From the NCBI GenBank assembly GCA_002412865.1, contig DHVW01000017.1, forward strand, positions 120,956-184,955: 64,000 nucleotides of DNA, read 5' to 3'. The notes under the pieces were generated by a model, which did not search any database, was not told where the DNA came from, and saw only the letters and a program-made list of their open reading frames with translations. Each line of letters opens with the position of its first letter. Position 1 is the stretch's first letter. Below, piece after piece: positions 50,794 through 59,456 of this stretch. The DNA is from Sulfurovum sp. UBA5198. Its GTDB lineage: Bacteria > Campylobacterota > Campylobacteria > Campylobacterales > Sulfurovaceae. Made by a program: the position numbers and the translations under genes.

Positions 50794-51988
50794 GCATATT
50801 ATTATCTAGTGAGTTTTCATACTTTAGTGTTTTCTTTGGCTTTAGACCTAACTCTCTCATATTTTCCACTCTTTTTATTAAATTACCTCTACCACTTGAT
50901 AGTCTAGAAATTGCACTATCGTAACTCACTTGTGTTTGAGATATTCGCTCACCTATCTTTTCCATATCCTCTACAAATGAGACAAATTTATCATAAAGTG
51001 CTTCAGCGTGAGTAGCTATATCTTTTGCATTCTGCTCTTGTTTTTCTGTCCTCCATATATGCTCGATTGTCCGCATTGTAACCAGCAAAGTTGATGGTGA
51101 GACGATTACTATGTTTTGTTCAAAAGCCTTGCTAAAAAATGAGCTATCGTGTTCTAATGCTAGATGAAACGCACCCTCAATAGGTATAAACAAAAGCACA
51201 AAGTCAACTGTCTTGATATTCTCTAATCGCTCATATCTTTTTGCACTAAGCCCTCTTATATGTGTATTTATGGATGATATATGTGCCTTTAGTCTATTTT
51301 GTTTTTGTTCGTTTGTATCAGCTTTCATAAACTCATCATAAGCTAATAGCGATACTTTTGAATCAATGATAATCTCACGATTTCTAGGTAAATTTATCAC
51401 TACATCAGGCTTATAGCTTTTGCCATTGCCTTGCAGATGATGCTGTGTATAATACTCATGCCCCTCTCTTAGACCAGATTCTATCAATATACGCTCTAGG
51501 ACTATTTCGCCCCAGTTACCTTGGATTTTATTGTCTCCCTTAAGTGCATTTGTAAGATCGATAGCATCCTTGCTCAGTCTTTCATTTAGTGTTTTTAACC
51601 TTATTAGCTCATCTTTTAGACCTTGTCTATCTTTTGCATCGTGCAAGAATTGCTCCCTACTCTGCAGTGCAAATTCACCTATCTGCTCCCTAAAAGGCTC
51701 AAGCAATAAATGCAAACCTTCTTTGTGAGCAAGATCAAAACTTTGTGTATTTTTTTGAAATATATTATTAGCTAGATTTGCAAACTCTAGTTTTAAATCA
51801 TTTTTCGCACTATCTAAGAGTACCAATTTTTCCTCATAACCTCTGATACTCTCCTCGAATCTAGTATGTAAAATGGCATAGTCTTTTTCCAACATATAAT
51901 ATTCTTTTTTTTGATTTTGGTATGCCCATATTAAGGCAAACACCAAAAACAACAATAAAAGCCCTATGATAATCTCAATATTATTCAT
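50774..51988 (-). CDS. rmuC: RmuC-family DNA recombination protein
   Basis: This is a 404-residue protein. The ATG at 51988 is preferred (AGGTG upstream); a TTG at 52009 is the alternative. It has an N-terminal membrane helix (about 5-23), a long coiled coil (about 25-130) and the RmuC nuclease-like core (about 135-350: GNWGEIVLERILIESGLREGHEY, YKPDVVINLPRNREIIIDSKVSLLAYDEF, VLLFIPIEGAFHLAL). The PD-(D/E)xK-like residues D and DSK are visible. The family limits recombination at inverted repeats. It lies immediately downstream of a small unknown gene. Confidence 0.93.
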   Translation of the reverse strand: MNNIEIIIGLLLLFLVFALIWAYQNQKKEYYMLEKDYAILHTRFEESIRGYEEKLVLLDSAKNDLKLEFANLANNIFQKNTQSFDLAHKEGLHLLLEPFREQIGEFALQSREQFLHDAKDRQGLKDELIRLKTLNERLSKDAIDLTNALKGDNKIQGNWGEIVLERILIESGLREGHEYYTQHHLQGNGKSYKPDVVINLPRNREIIIDSKVSLLAYDEFMKADTNEQKQNRLKAHISSINTHIRGLSAKRYERLENIKTVDFVLLFIPIEGAFHLALEHDSSFFSKAFEQNIVIVSPSTLLVTMRTIEHIWRTEKQEQNAKDIATHAEALYDKFVSFVEDMEKIGERISQTQVSYDSAISRLSSGRGNLIKRVENMRELGLKPKKTLKYENSLDNNMPKDPLL

Positions 51989-51990
51989 AA

Positions 51991-52326
51991 TTATGCACCT
52001 ATTAGCCAAAATCTCATATCTACGCTATCCCTTGTCAGATTTAGACTGCTCCAGCCATTTCCTTCTAGATACATCAACCTTCCCCCAAATTCACTCACTG
52101 CATATCTCTCTTTATAAATAGCGAAATAACCACTATCAATAGCCCTATATATCTCTATGTGGTCTTTTGGTTGTTTGTAATTTACAAAATCATATGAATG
52201 TATTGACACTAATGTACTTTTTAATTCATCGTTATTTGCCAAAACACTACTAACTGTGTATGTCATTGGATATGTGACGGCTGGTTCATCAATAAGCTCC
52301 GTTATATATATTTTCTCTTTTTTCAT
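51991..52326 (-). CDS. Small unknown protein upstream of rmuC
   Basis: This is a 111-residue soluble protein, rich in aromatic residues, with predicted mixed strands (ITELIDEPAVTYPMTYTVSSVLANNDELKSTLVSIHSYDFVNYKQP, FAIYKERYAVSEFGGRLMYLEGNGW). The ATG at 52326 has no clear ribosome site. The stop lies two bases before the rmuC ATG, so the two are probably co-translated. No signal peptide, membrane helix or motif is seen and no family is recognised. Confidence 0.6.
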   Translation of the reverse strand: MKKEKIYITELIDEPAVTYPMTYTVSSVLANNDELKSTLVSIHSYDFVNYKQPKDHIEIYRAIDSGYFAIYKERYAVSEFGGRLMYLEGNGWSSLNLTRDSVDMRFWLIGA

Positions 52327-52431
52327 AATTGTATTTTAGCATATTGTGCAACTCTAACTAATTAATATGCCAAAATGAAAGATTGGTATATGTGGTATAA
52401 TTATCAAAATTAAAAACCTCGGAGAATTATA

Positions 52432-53095
52432 GTGACTGAACTTTTTCAAACTGCTCTAGGATCAAAGTGAATCTATTGTCAATGATATGCGTGAATTTTT
52501 CAATGCCAAAAATCGCTATGAAAATCTAGGCATACCATGGAGAAGAGGATATATGCTCTACGGTCCTCCAGACACCGGCAAAACCTCGCTTGTGACTGCT
52601 TTGGTTAGTGAGCTATGCCTCAACCTCTGTACCCTATCTCTAGCCTCAGCAAATGTCACAGATGAAAAGATAGGCAACCCCTTTAGTACTGTACCCCCTC
52701 GCTCTATTATTCTTATTGAGGACATAGACTCATTCTTTCATGCTAGAGAGAAATCAGATAGTGGCGTAAAGCTCTCATATTCAGGATTTATCAATGCCCT
52801 TGATGGTGTAGCATCTCATGAAGGTTCAGTGATATTTATGACCACCAATCACCCTGAACTCATAGATGAAGCTGCTATCCGTTCTGGTAGAGTGGATTTC
52901 AAGCTAGAGCTTAATAAATGTGACACCCATCAAATATACTATATGTTCCTAAAATTCTTTGATGATGAGCAAAAAGCCAAAGAATTTGCAGCTCTTGTGC
53001 CTCCGCATATTTACTCTCCTGCTAATATCCAAGAGAAGTTGCTAAAGGCAAAAAGTGCTGATGAGGCGATAGAGATGTTTAAGACGGAAGTATAA
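52432..53095 (+). pseudogene. BCS1-like AAA ATPase, broken by internal deletion
   Basis: A GTG at 52432 with GGAG seven bases ahead and TATAAT at 52396-52401 opens a frame that stops after 12 codons (52470). The AAA domain is in another frame: readable from about 52460 (DQSESIVNDMREFF) through GIPWRRGYMLYGPPDTGKTSL, SIILIEDIDSFF, NALDGVASHEGSVIFMTTNHPE and SGRVDFKLEL to 53095. So the start region and ATPase are joined by a deletion of roughly the whole N-terminal half. Walker A has Asp for the second Gly (GPPDTGKT) and the arginine-finger segment reads RSGR rather than RPGR. An ATG at 52487 could still start a 202-residue fragment. Confidence 0.75.
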
Positions 53096-53168
53096 AAGTT
53101 TAAGTCTTGCTTGCTTAATGTCTATATTATTTGTTGAACTCTTTTGTCAAGTCCAATTTTTGAGTGCT

Positions 53169-54167
53169 CTATTCTAGGCTTTTGAGCATTTGTGTGAATG
53201 AGTCTTTAAATGCTTTCATTCCATCTTCTAGTAGCATTGTATATGTATCCCTAATAGAGATACCAGCTGATTGAATCGCTAGAGTATGTGCAGCTATAAC
53301 CTCATCACTAATCGGAAGAGAAACAGCAGTTGCTGGTGCTTTTACATACGCTTCTATCGTGGATAGTGGTGCTGTGTTCACTGTGTGAAATCCTACGAGT
53401 TCTTTGATATAGTAATCAGTTGGTAAGTCAAGACCCTCTTTTACACCAGTACTTGCGAATAGAACCTTGACCGCTGGTGTGTGTGCTGATTCTATGATAT
53501 TGTATATTTTAGCCGCATTATATATGCCAGTTTTTGCTGTTTGCACTCCTGCAGCGGCTAATTTATCATCAAGCATTCTATCAAATCTACTAACAAATAC
53601 TGACAAAACACCATTCGCTCTTCTTCCACCACTATTTTCAAATACGCTTAAGCCTCTTTGCATAGCTCTTAGTGCTTTTTTGGCTTGAATTGGAGAGAAG
53701 ATTAGCGTTGCATTTACAGAGATGCCATTACTCATGAGCTGACGCATCGCTATGTAGCCCTCTTTTGTTGCAGGAACTTTTATCATCACATTAGGCTCGC
53801 CAATAGCTCTAAAGAGTCGCTTTCCTTCTGCTACTGTTCCTTTGTAGTCATTTGCCAAGAATGGGTCAACTTCGATACTAATATAACCATCGTTGCCCTC
53901 ATCATACAGAGGTCTTAACGCTATGGCTGCATTTTTGATATCTTCTATCGCCAAAGCTTCATATTTTTCTTTTGGCGATAGTCCATCTAGCGTAGCTAAC
54001 TGCTCTTTATATGCAGGTGAAGTCATAATAGAGTTAGCAAATATCGATGGATTGCTAGTAGCCCCATTGATTATGCCATTTTCTATGAGTTTTGTAAACT
54101 CATTTGCTAGAAAATCTCTCTCTATAAAATCTAACCACAAAGAAAATCCAATATCTCTATTTACCAT
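53169..54167 (-). CDS. tal: Transaldolase
   Basis: This is a 332-residue TIM-barrel enzyme. The ATG at 54167 follows GGAGG by seven bases; it overlaps the end of aat by 11. Motifs are GATSNPSIFANSI, VMIKVPATKEGYIAMRQLMSNGISVNATLIFSPIQA (with the Schiff-base Lys in MIKVPA) and VLFASTGVKEG. It transfers dihydroxyacetone units in the pentose-phosphate pathway. Length fits the Tal type found in Campylobacterota. Last gene of the clpS-clpA-aat-tal run. Confidence 0.93.
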   Translation of the reverse strand: MVNRDIGFSLWLDFIERDFLANEFTKLIENGIINGATSNPSIFANSIMTSPAYKEQLATLDGLSPKEKYEALAIEDIKNAAIALRPLYDEGNDGYISIEVDPFLANDYKGTVAEGKRLFRAIGEPNVMIKVPATKEGYIAMRQLMSNGISVNATLIFSPIQAKKALRAMQRGLSVFENSGGRRANGVLSVFVSRFDRMLDDKLAAAGVQTAKTGIYNAAKIYNIIESAHTPAVKVLFASTGVKEGLDLPTDYYIKELVGFHTVNTAPLSTIEAYVKAPATAVSLPISDEVIAAHTLAIQSAGISIRDTYTMLLEDGMKAFKDSFTQMLKSLE

Positions 54168-54882
54168 CGTCAAACCTCCATTTGAAATGTTGCCACGAAC
54201 CTATTATACTCGGTTTTTGCAAGGTAACTTTTAGTAAATCTAGAAAATCATCTCTATTTACCTCGGTAGCTCCCAAACTCATCAAGTGATCTGTAGGTAA
54301 TTGACAATCGACAAAATCATAGCCGTTCTTTTCTAAAACTTCACTTAAAGCCCTTAGAGCAATCTTGGATGCATCACTGTGCCACGAAAACATAGATTCG
54401 CCAAAAAATGCCTTCCCCATAGATATACCATATAGTCCACCGACAAGCTTTCCATCTATATAGCTCTCAACACTATGAGCATAACCCATCTCATGAAGCT
54501 CTTTGTAGGCTTCTTGGATTTCAGGCAAAATCCATGTGCCATGCTGCCCCTCTCTAGGCGTTGTAGCACATGCCTTTATTACAGAGCTAAAATCATGGTC
54601 AAATTTCACTTCAAAAAGTCCACTTTTGATAGTTTTTGCAAATGATTTGCTCACTTTGAAATTTCTAGCAAAAAGTAACGCTCTAGGATTTGGCGACCAC
54701 CATAATATCGGATCATCTGCATTGTACCATGGGAATATCCCTTTACGATATGCTTTTAATATTCTAGTAGTAGACAAATCCCCGCCAAATGCCAGCAAGC
54801 CTTCATCAGATGCGTGCCGTGGATTTGGAAATATATAATCAGCTCCTAGCTCGGTGATAATATAGTCATCCACTGAACCCAT
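54157..54882 (-). CDS. aat: Leucyl/phenylalanyl-tRNA-protein transferase
   Basis: This is a 241-residue enzyme with the family motifs YIFPNPRHASDEGLLAFGGDLSTTRILKAYRKGIFPWYN, LWWSPNPRALLF, TWILPEIQEAYKELHEMGYAHSVE and GGLYGISMGKAFFGESMFS. It adds Leu or Phe to N-terminal Arg or Lys, creating N-degrons for ClpS-ClpA. It lies two bases after clpA, and this order is a functional unit of the N-end rule pathway. Confidence 0.95.
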   Translation of the reverse strand: MGSVDDYIITELGADYIFPNPRHASDEGLLAFGGDLSTTRILKAYRKGIFPWYNADDPILWWSPNPRALLFARNFKVSKSFAKTIKSGLFEVKFDHDFSSVIKACATTPREGQHGTWILPEIQEAYKELHEMGYAHSVESYIDGKLVGGLYGISMGKAFFGESMFSWHSDASKIALRALSEVLEKNGYDFVDCQLPTDHLMSLGATEVNRDDFLDLLKVTLQKPSIIGSWQHFKWRFDDGK

Positions 54883-54884
54883 AC

Positions 54885-57071
54885 TTAGAACTTAAACTCC
54901 AGTTTATCAGCTTTAAAACCTACTTTGACCTTGCCACCATCTTTGAGTTTACCAAATAGTATCTCATCACTAAGTAGCTCTTTAATTTCACTATCAATTA
55001 GTCTAGTTATATTTCTAGCACCATATTTGTCATCATGTGCTTTATTTGCTATGTAGCTTGTGGCTTTTTTGTCTAACGAGACTGTTATATTTTTCTTGGC
55101 TAGTAATTTGTTTAGCTTAGCAACTTCAAGTGTCACTATTTGTTCTAAACTGGCTATAGATAGAGGACTAAATCGCACTATCGCACTTAGACGATTTCTA
55201 AACTCTGGAGAGAAGAACTCTTTCATCGCCTTATCAGTTGTAGAGCTTGTGTCTTTGTGAAAGCCCATTACTGGTGCTTCTTTTGTGCCAATATTTGAAG
55301 TCATGATAAGCACTACATGGCTAAAGTCACTTACTGTTCCATTGTTATCCGTTAATTTTGCACCATCCATTACTTGAAGTAATATATTCATAATATCTGG
55401 ATGTGCTTTTTCTATCTCATCAAGAAGCAAAACTGTATGTGGGTGTTTTTTGATGATTTCAGTTAATAATCCACCCTGCTCGAATCCTACATATCCAGGA
55501 GGTGCACCGATGAGACGACTAATAGTATGCTTTTCCATGTATTCACTCATATCTAGTCTCTCAAAATGCACTTGCATTACCTCTGCTAATTTTGTTGCTA
55601 GTGCCGTTTTACCCACGCCAGTTGGTCCCACAAAGAGGAAGCTACCTATTGGTTTGCCCTCTCCGTTTAGTCCTGCGTATGAGCGTTTGATTGCATTCGT
55701 TACTACTTCAACTGCTTTATCTTGATCTATGATATTTGCTTTTAGTTCACTCTCTAAATGAGCTAGTTTTCCTACGGCATCCCCACTAATAACGCTTGAC
55801 GGCAATGATAACATTTTTGCCACGATTACCTCTATGTCTAGTGGTGTTATTATGGTATCTTTGCGATTACGAAGCATACAATTCGCACCCATTTCATCTA
55901 TGATATCTAATGCTTTATCTGGCAAAAATCTATCATGTATATATCGCACTGAGAGGTCTATAGCTCTTTGCAATGACTCGTCACTAAATTTGATATGGTG
56001 AAACTCTTCATATTTGTCTCTCGCACCTTGTAAAATTAGCATTGTATTTTCTATACTTGGCTCATCTACTATGATTTTTGCAAATCTTCTTGATAATGCC
56101 TTATCTTTGTCAAAGTGATTTCTAAATTCAGCGAATGTAGTAGCCCCTATGCATTTAAATCCACCTCTAGCTAGAGCTGGTTTTAGCAAATTTGATGCAT
56201 CCATGCTACCGCCGCTTGTGGCTCCAGCTCCTACTATCATATGAATTTCATCTATGAAAAGTATCGAGTGAGGCATATTTTCTACCTCAGCCAGTACACC
56301 TTTTAGCCTCTTTTCAAAATCTCCACGATACTTTGTTCCAGCTACCAATGCACCCATATCAAGAGCATATATCTGTGCATTTTTAAGCACATCTGGTACT
56401 TTTTGCTCCATAATAAGCAGGGCTAAACCTTCTACAATGGCTGTTTTGCCGACTCCTGCTTCGCCCACTAGTAATGGATTATTTTTCTTGCGTCTGCATA
56501 GAGTTTGCATTACTCGTTCAACCTCATCATTTCGACCTATTACGCTGTCTATCTTGCCGCTAATGGCTAGAGCTGTCATATCAAGAGCATATTTTGCCAA
56601 AAAAGAATCGGTCTCATCATCTTCATTGTCATTTCCCTTTTGATCTTTAAAATCATCATTATGAGATATCAGCTCTATCACATCAAGCCTCTCTATTCCC
56701 ATGCGACGCAATAGATAAACTGCATATACTTCTTCTTGCATAAATATTGCAGCTATCATATCTCCTATGTTAGCTTCACTATTCCCACTACTGTGCATAT
56801 GTATCATCATATCGTTAATAGCAACTGCTAATGTCTCACTCTCAAATGGATCAACGGCTTCATCAAGCCGTGGATTTGTCTCATGTATGTGTTTTGCCAG
56901 TTGTGATTTATAATTCTCTATATTCACGCCAAGTTCATGCAAAATCTCTTTACCATCAAAACTATTGCAAACACCAAGCATCACAAGCTCGACCGTTAAA
57001 TATTCATATTTATTATTAGTGGCATATTTCATCACATCGTTAAATAGTTTTTGCAGTTCCATGCTTATCAT
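54885..57071 (-). CDS. clpA: ClpA ATPase subunit of ClpAP
   Basis: This is a 728-residue AAA+ unfoldase: Clp N-domain (about 1-145), D1 with Walker A LLVGEAGVGKTAIVEG and D2 with Walker A FVGPTGVGKTALATKLAEV, plus IGAPPGYVGFEQGG. It feeds substrates to ClpP, with ClpS as adaptor. AGGAGG lies five bases before the ATG at 57071; clpS ends 10 bp upstream, so they are co-expressed. ClpP is not in this window. Confidence 0.95.
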   Translation of the reverse strand: MISMELQKLFNDVMKYATNNKYEYLTVELVMLGVCNSFDGKEILHELGVNIENYKSQLAKHIHETNPRLDEAVDPFESETLAVAINDMMIHMHSSGNSEANIGDMIAAIFMQEEVYAVYLLRRMGIERLDVIELISHNDDFKDQKGNDNEDDETDSFLAKYALDMTALAISGKIDSVIGRNDEVERVMQTLCRRKKNNPLLVGEAGVGKTAIVEGLALLIMEQKVPDVLKNAQIYALDMGALVAGTKYRGDFEKRLKGVLAEVENMPHSILFIDEIHMIVGAGATSGGSMDASNLLKPALARGGFKCIGATTFAEFRNHFDKDKALSRRFAKIIVDEPSIENTMLILQGARDKYEEFHHIKFSDESLQRAIDLSVRYIHDRFLPDKALDIIDEMGANCMLRNRKDTIITPLDIEVIVAKMLSLPSSVISGDAVGKLAHLESELKANIIDQDKAVEVVTNAIKRSYAGLNGEGKPIGSFLFVGPTGVGKTALATKLAEVMQVHFERLDMSEYMEKHTISRLIGAPPGYVGFEQGGLLTEIIKKHPHTVLLLDEIEKAHPDIMNILLQVMDGAKLTDNNGTVSDFSHVVLIMTSNIGTKEAPVMGFHKDTSSTTDKAMKEFFSPEFRNRLSAIVRFSPLSIASLEQIVTLEVAKLNKLLAKKNITVSLDKKATSYIANKAHDDKYGARNITRLIDSEIKELLSDEILFGKLKDGGKVKVGFKADKLEFKF

Positions 57072-57080
57072 TGTAGCCTC

Positions 57081-57377
57081 CTATGCCTCTTCGTATGTAG
57101 TTCTCAGTGGAAAATCATTTTGTTTTGCCAACGCTGTTACTTGAGCTACTTTCGTCTTTGCTATCTCTAAGGTGAATATACCGCAAGTAGCTTTACCATT
57201 TTTATGTACTTGCATCATAAGCTCACCAGCTTCTGTTTCGCTCTTACGAAATATACTCATGAGTACTTGCATTACGAAATCCATACTTGTGTAATCATCA
57301 TTATGTAGTATGACTTTGTATTGCTTTGGTTCATCTATCTCGTAAAGCGTCTCCAACTCTGTGTCAAATTGTGGCAA
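57081..57377 (-). CDS. clpS: ClpS adaptor of the N-end rule
   Basis: This is a 98-residue adaptor with the N-degron pocket motifs YKVILHNDDYTSMDFVMQVLMSIF and MQVHKNGKATCGIFTLEIAKTKV. It binds proteins with N-terminal Leu, Phe, Tyr or Trp and delivers them to ClpA. It heads the clpS-clpA-aat-tal unit. Confidence 0.94.
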   Translation of the reverse strand: MPQFDTELETLYEIDEPKQYKVILHNDDYTSMDFVMQVLMSIFRKSETEAGELMMQVHKNGKATCGIFTLEIAKTKVAQVTALAKQNDFPLRTTYEEA

Positions 57378-57469
57378 TATAAATCCTTATTCTATTTTAT
57401 GGTCTTCTTTAATACTATTATACTAAAATTTGTATAGATGTTTATACCAAAATTGTGGAGAAATTGCAA

Positions 57470-58135
57470 ATGAGACCTATTTTCGTAACTGCTACTGGTA
57501 CAAATGTCGGCAAGACCCACACAACGCTAAAATTAATAGAAGAGTGTGCAAAACAAGGCATTAGCGTGGGTGTATTTAAGCCCATCGAAACTGGCGTAGT
57601 AGATATTCCTTCTGATGCTTTTGCTCTACTAAATAACGCTCAAAGCGTAAATAGTAGATTTACAAATCTGACAACTGATGATGTCACAGAATATACCTTT
57701 TCTTTGCCAGCAGCTCCTTATTGTAGCGATACAAATCATATCATAGAAATAGACAACATATTGACACAATTTGACAAACTAAGTTTACTATGTGATTTAC
57801 TGATTATCGAGGGTGCTGGTGGACTAATGACGCCCATCACTGATACACTAAAGATGATTGACCTAATAGGTATATTTAGAGCCAGAGCTTTACTCGTGAC
57901 ACCATCACGGTTAGGCTGTATCAATGATACTTTACTTTCTATGGAGGCATTACAAAGCCGTAATATAGAATTTGATTGGTGTGTAAATATCTATGAAGAC
58001 AAAGATAGCTTTGATATCGTCACAAAACCATATTATGATGCTTTGTTTCCAAAATGGTGGAGTGTAGAGAATGGGCTTGAGAAATATGTAGACAAACTAA
58101 TAAAGGATTCAAAATGCCAAACCAACCAAAACTAG
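57470..58135 (+). CDS. bioD: Dethiobiotin synthetase
   Basis: This is a 221-residue enzyme. The ATG at 57470 follows GGAG and opens MRPIFVTATGTNVGKTHTTLKLIEE with the P-loop; a GTG at 57455 is the alternative. Further motifs are VFKPIETGV and LLIIEGAGGLMTPITDTLKMIDL. It closes the ureido ring of biotin using ATP and CO2. No other bio genes are in the window. The NYN gene overlaps its 3' end by 22 bases. Confidence 0.93.
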   Translation: MRPIFVTATGTNVGKTHTTLKLIEECAKQGISVGVFKPIETGVVDIPSDAFALLNNAQSVNSRFTNLTTDDVTEYTFSLPAAPYCSDTNHIIEIDNILTQFDKLSLLCDLLIIEGAGGLMTPITDTLKMIDLIGIFRARALLVTPSRLGCINDTLLSMEALQSRNIEFDWCVNIYEDKDSFDIVTKPYYDALFPKWWSVENGLEKYVDKLIKDSKCQTNQN

Positions 58136-58848
58136 CCGTTCTCATCGACGCTGACAACTCTCAACCTTCAATCATAGCTGGTCTGATGGAAGAGATAGCA
58201 TCTCTAGGCATTGCAAGTGTGAAGCGAATATACGGCGACTGGACGGATACAAGGCTCAAAGGGTGGAAAAATGAATTGCTAGTTCACGGCATGCACCCTA
58301 TGCAACAGTTCGCTTACACAACAGGTAAGAATGCTACTGATAGTGCGATGATTATCGATGCGATGGATTTGCTATACACCAAGACTTTTGATGGGTTTTG
58401 CATAGTCTCTAGCGATAGCGATTTTACCCGCTTAGCAAGCCGTATGAGAGAGAGTGGCGTGATGGTCTATGGATTTGGTGAGCAGAAGACTCCAAAAGCA
58501 TTTATAGGTGTTTGTGACAAGTTCATTTACACAGAAAACCTCAGATTAGCCACCTCTTCGCCACAAAAAGTGACAAAGCCTATTGTCAAAGTTGACAACA
58601 ATGCGTTGTTTGATATAGTATTTAACGCTGTTGATGACACCATGAATGAGGCTGGGTGGTCATATCTAGGTGCGATTGGACAAAATATCATAAATAAATC
58701 TCCAGAATTTGACCCTAGGAGCTATGGCTTTAAAAAGCTTCTTGATTTGATTGAGAGTTTTGATATTTTTGAGTTTAAGTTCACAGATTCGCCAAACGGC
58801 TCACAAGCAGTGCATGTGAGGGTAAAGAGACGAAAAGGTGGGTTTTAG
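58114..58848 (+). CDS. NYN-domain protein with C-terminal OST-HTH/LOTUS domain
   Basis: This is a 244-residue protein. The PIN-like NYN nuclease domain (about 5-150) shows AVLIDADNSQPSIIAGLMEEI, KRIYGDWTD, KNATDSAMIIDAMDLL and GFCIVSSDSDFTRLASRMRESG, including the acidic residues D13, D-S-D and D-S-D-F of the metal site. The C-terminal part (about 170-240, VDNNALFDIVFNAVDDTMNEAGWSYLGAIGQNIINKSPEFDPRSYGFKKLLDLI) is a LOTUS/OST-HTH RNA-binding fold. It probably cuts RNA. The start codon lies within bioD, so it is coupled to it. Confidence 0.9.
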   Translation: MPNQPKLAVLIDADNSQPSIIAGLMEEIASLGIASVKRIYGDWTDTRLKGWKNELLVHGMHPMQQFAYTTGKNATDSAMIIDAMDLLYTKTFDGFCIVSSDSDFTRLASRMRESGVMVYGFGEQKTPKAFIGVCDKFIYTENLRLATSSPQKVTKPIVKVDNNALFDIVFNAVDDTMNEAGWSYLGAIGQNIINKSPEFDPRSYGFKKLLDLIESFDIFEFKFTDSPNGSQAVHVRVKRRKGGF

Positions 58849-58851
58849 CTT

Positions 58852-59436
58852 TTACGCCAAAGAGAGTATAAAAGCGTCCATATCAGCTACTACTTCTTCA
58901 AGTGTTCTCTCACCATCAATAACTTTGAGAAGATTTTTGGCTATATAAAAATCCTGAATCTCGGCTAGAGGGTCTGTATATATTTTCATACGATCATAAA
59001 ATACATCTTCTTTATCATCACTTCTCACTACTTCTGCTTCAGCGGCACGACCTAATATTCTAGCTTTTGCAACATCTAGGCTTACACGCACCTCTATTAC
59101 ACTACTAAGCTCTACGGTTGTTTCGTTTGCAAGGTATTTATCTAGCTCTATCATCTGCTCTGTGCTTCTAGGGTAGCCATCTATAATGATTACTGGTGTT
59201 GGAGCATTTTTGATAGCTTCTACGATTGTTTCTATCACGATAGCGATTGGCACAAGGCTACCTTTGCTCACAAAACTATCGATTGTTTTACCTCTCTCGC
59301 TTCCACTTGCGATTTCAGCTCTAAACATATCTCCTGTGGAGTAGTGAGTAACGCTTTCGTGTTTCTCTGCGATTATCTGTGCATCTGTTGTTTTCCCGCT
59401 ACCTGGGGCTCCAATTATCAAAAATAGTTTTTTCAT
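58852..59436 (-). CDS. adk: Adenylate kinase
   Basis: This is a 194-residue short adenylate kinase: P-loop LIIGAPGSGKTTDAQIIAEKH, DMFRAEIASGSERGK and IIDGYPRSTEQM. The LID is short, as in other Campylobacterota. It balances AMP, ADP and ATP. It is convergent with the NYN gene, three bases apart, and downstream of aspS by 20. Confidence 0.94.
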   Translation of the reverse strand: MKKLFLIIGAPGSGKTTDAQIIAEKHESVTHYSTGDMFRAEIASGSERGKTIDSFVSKGSLVPIAIVIETIVEAIKNAPTPVIIIDGYPRSTEQMIELDKYLANETTVELSSVIEVRVSLDVAKARILGRAAEAEVVRSDDKEDVFYDRMKIYTDPLAEIQDFYIAKNLLKVIDGERTLEEVVADMDAFILSLA

Positions 59437-59456
59437 TTATCTTCCTTTAGTTTGTT

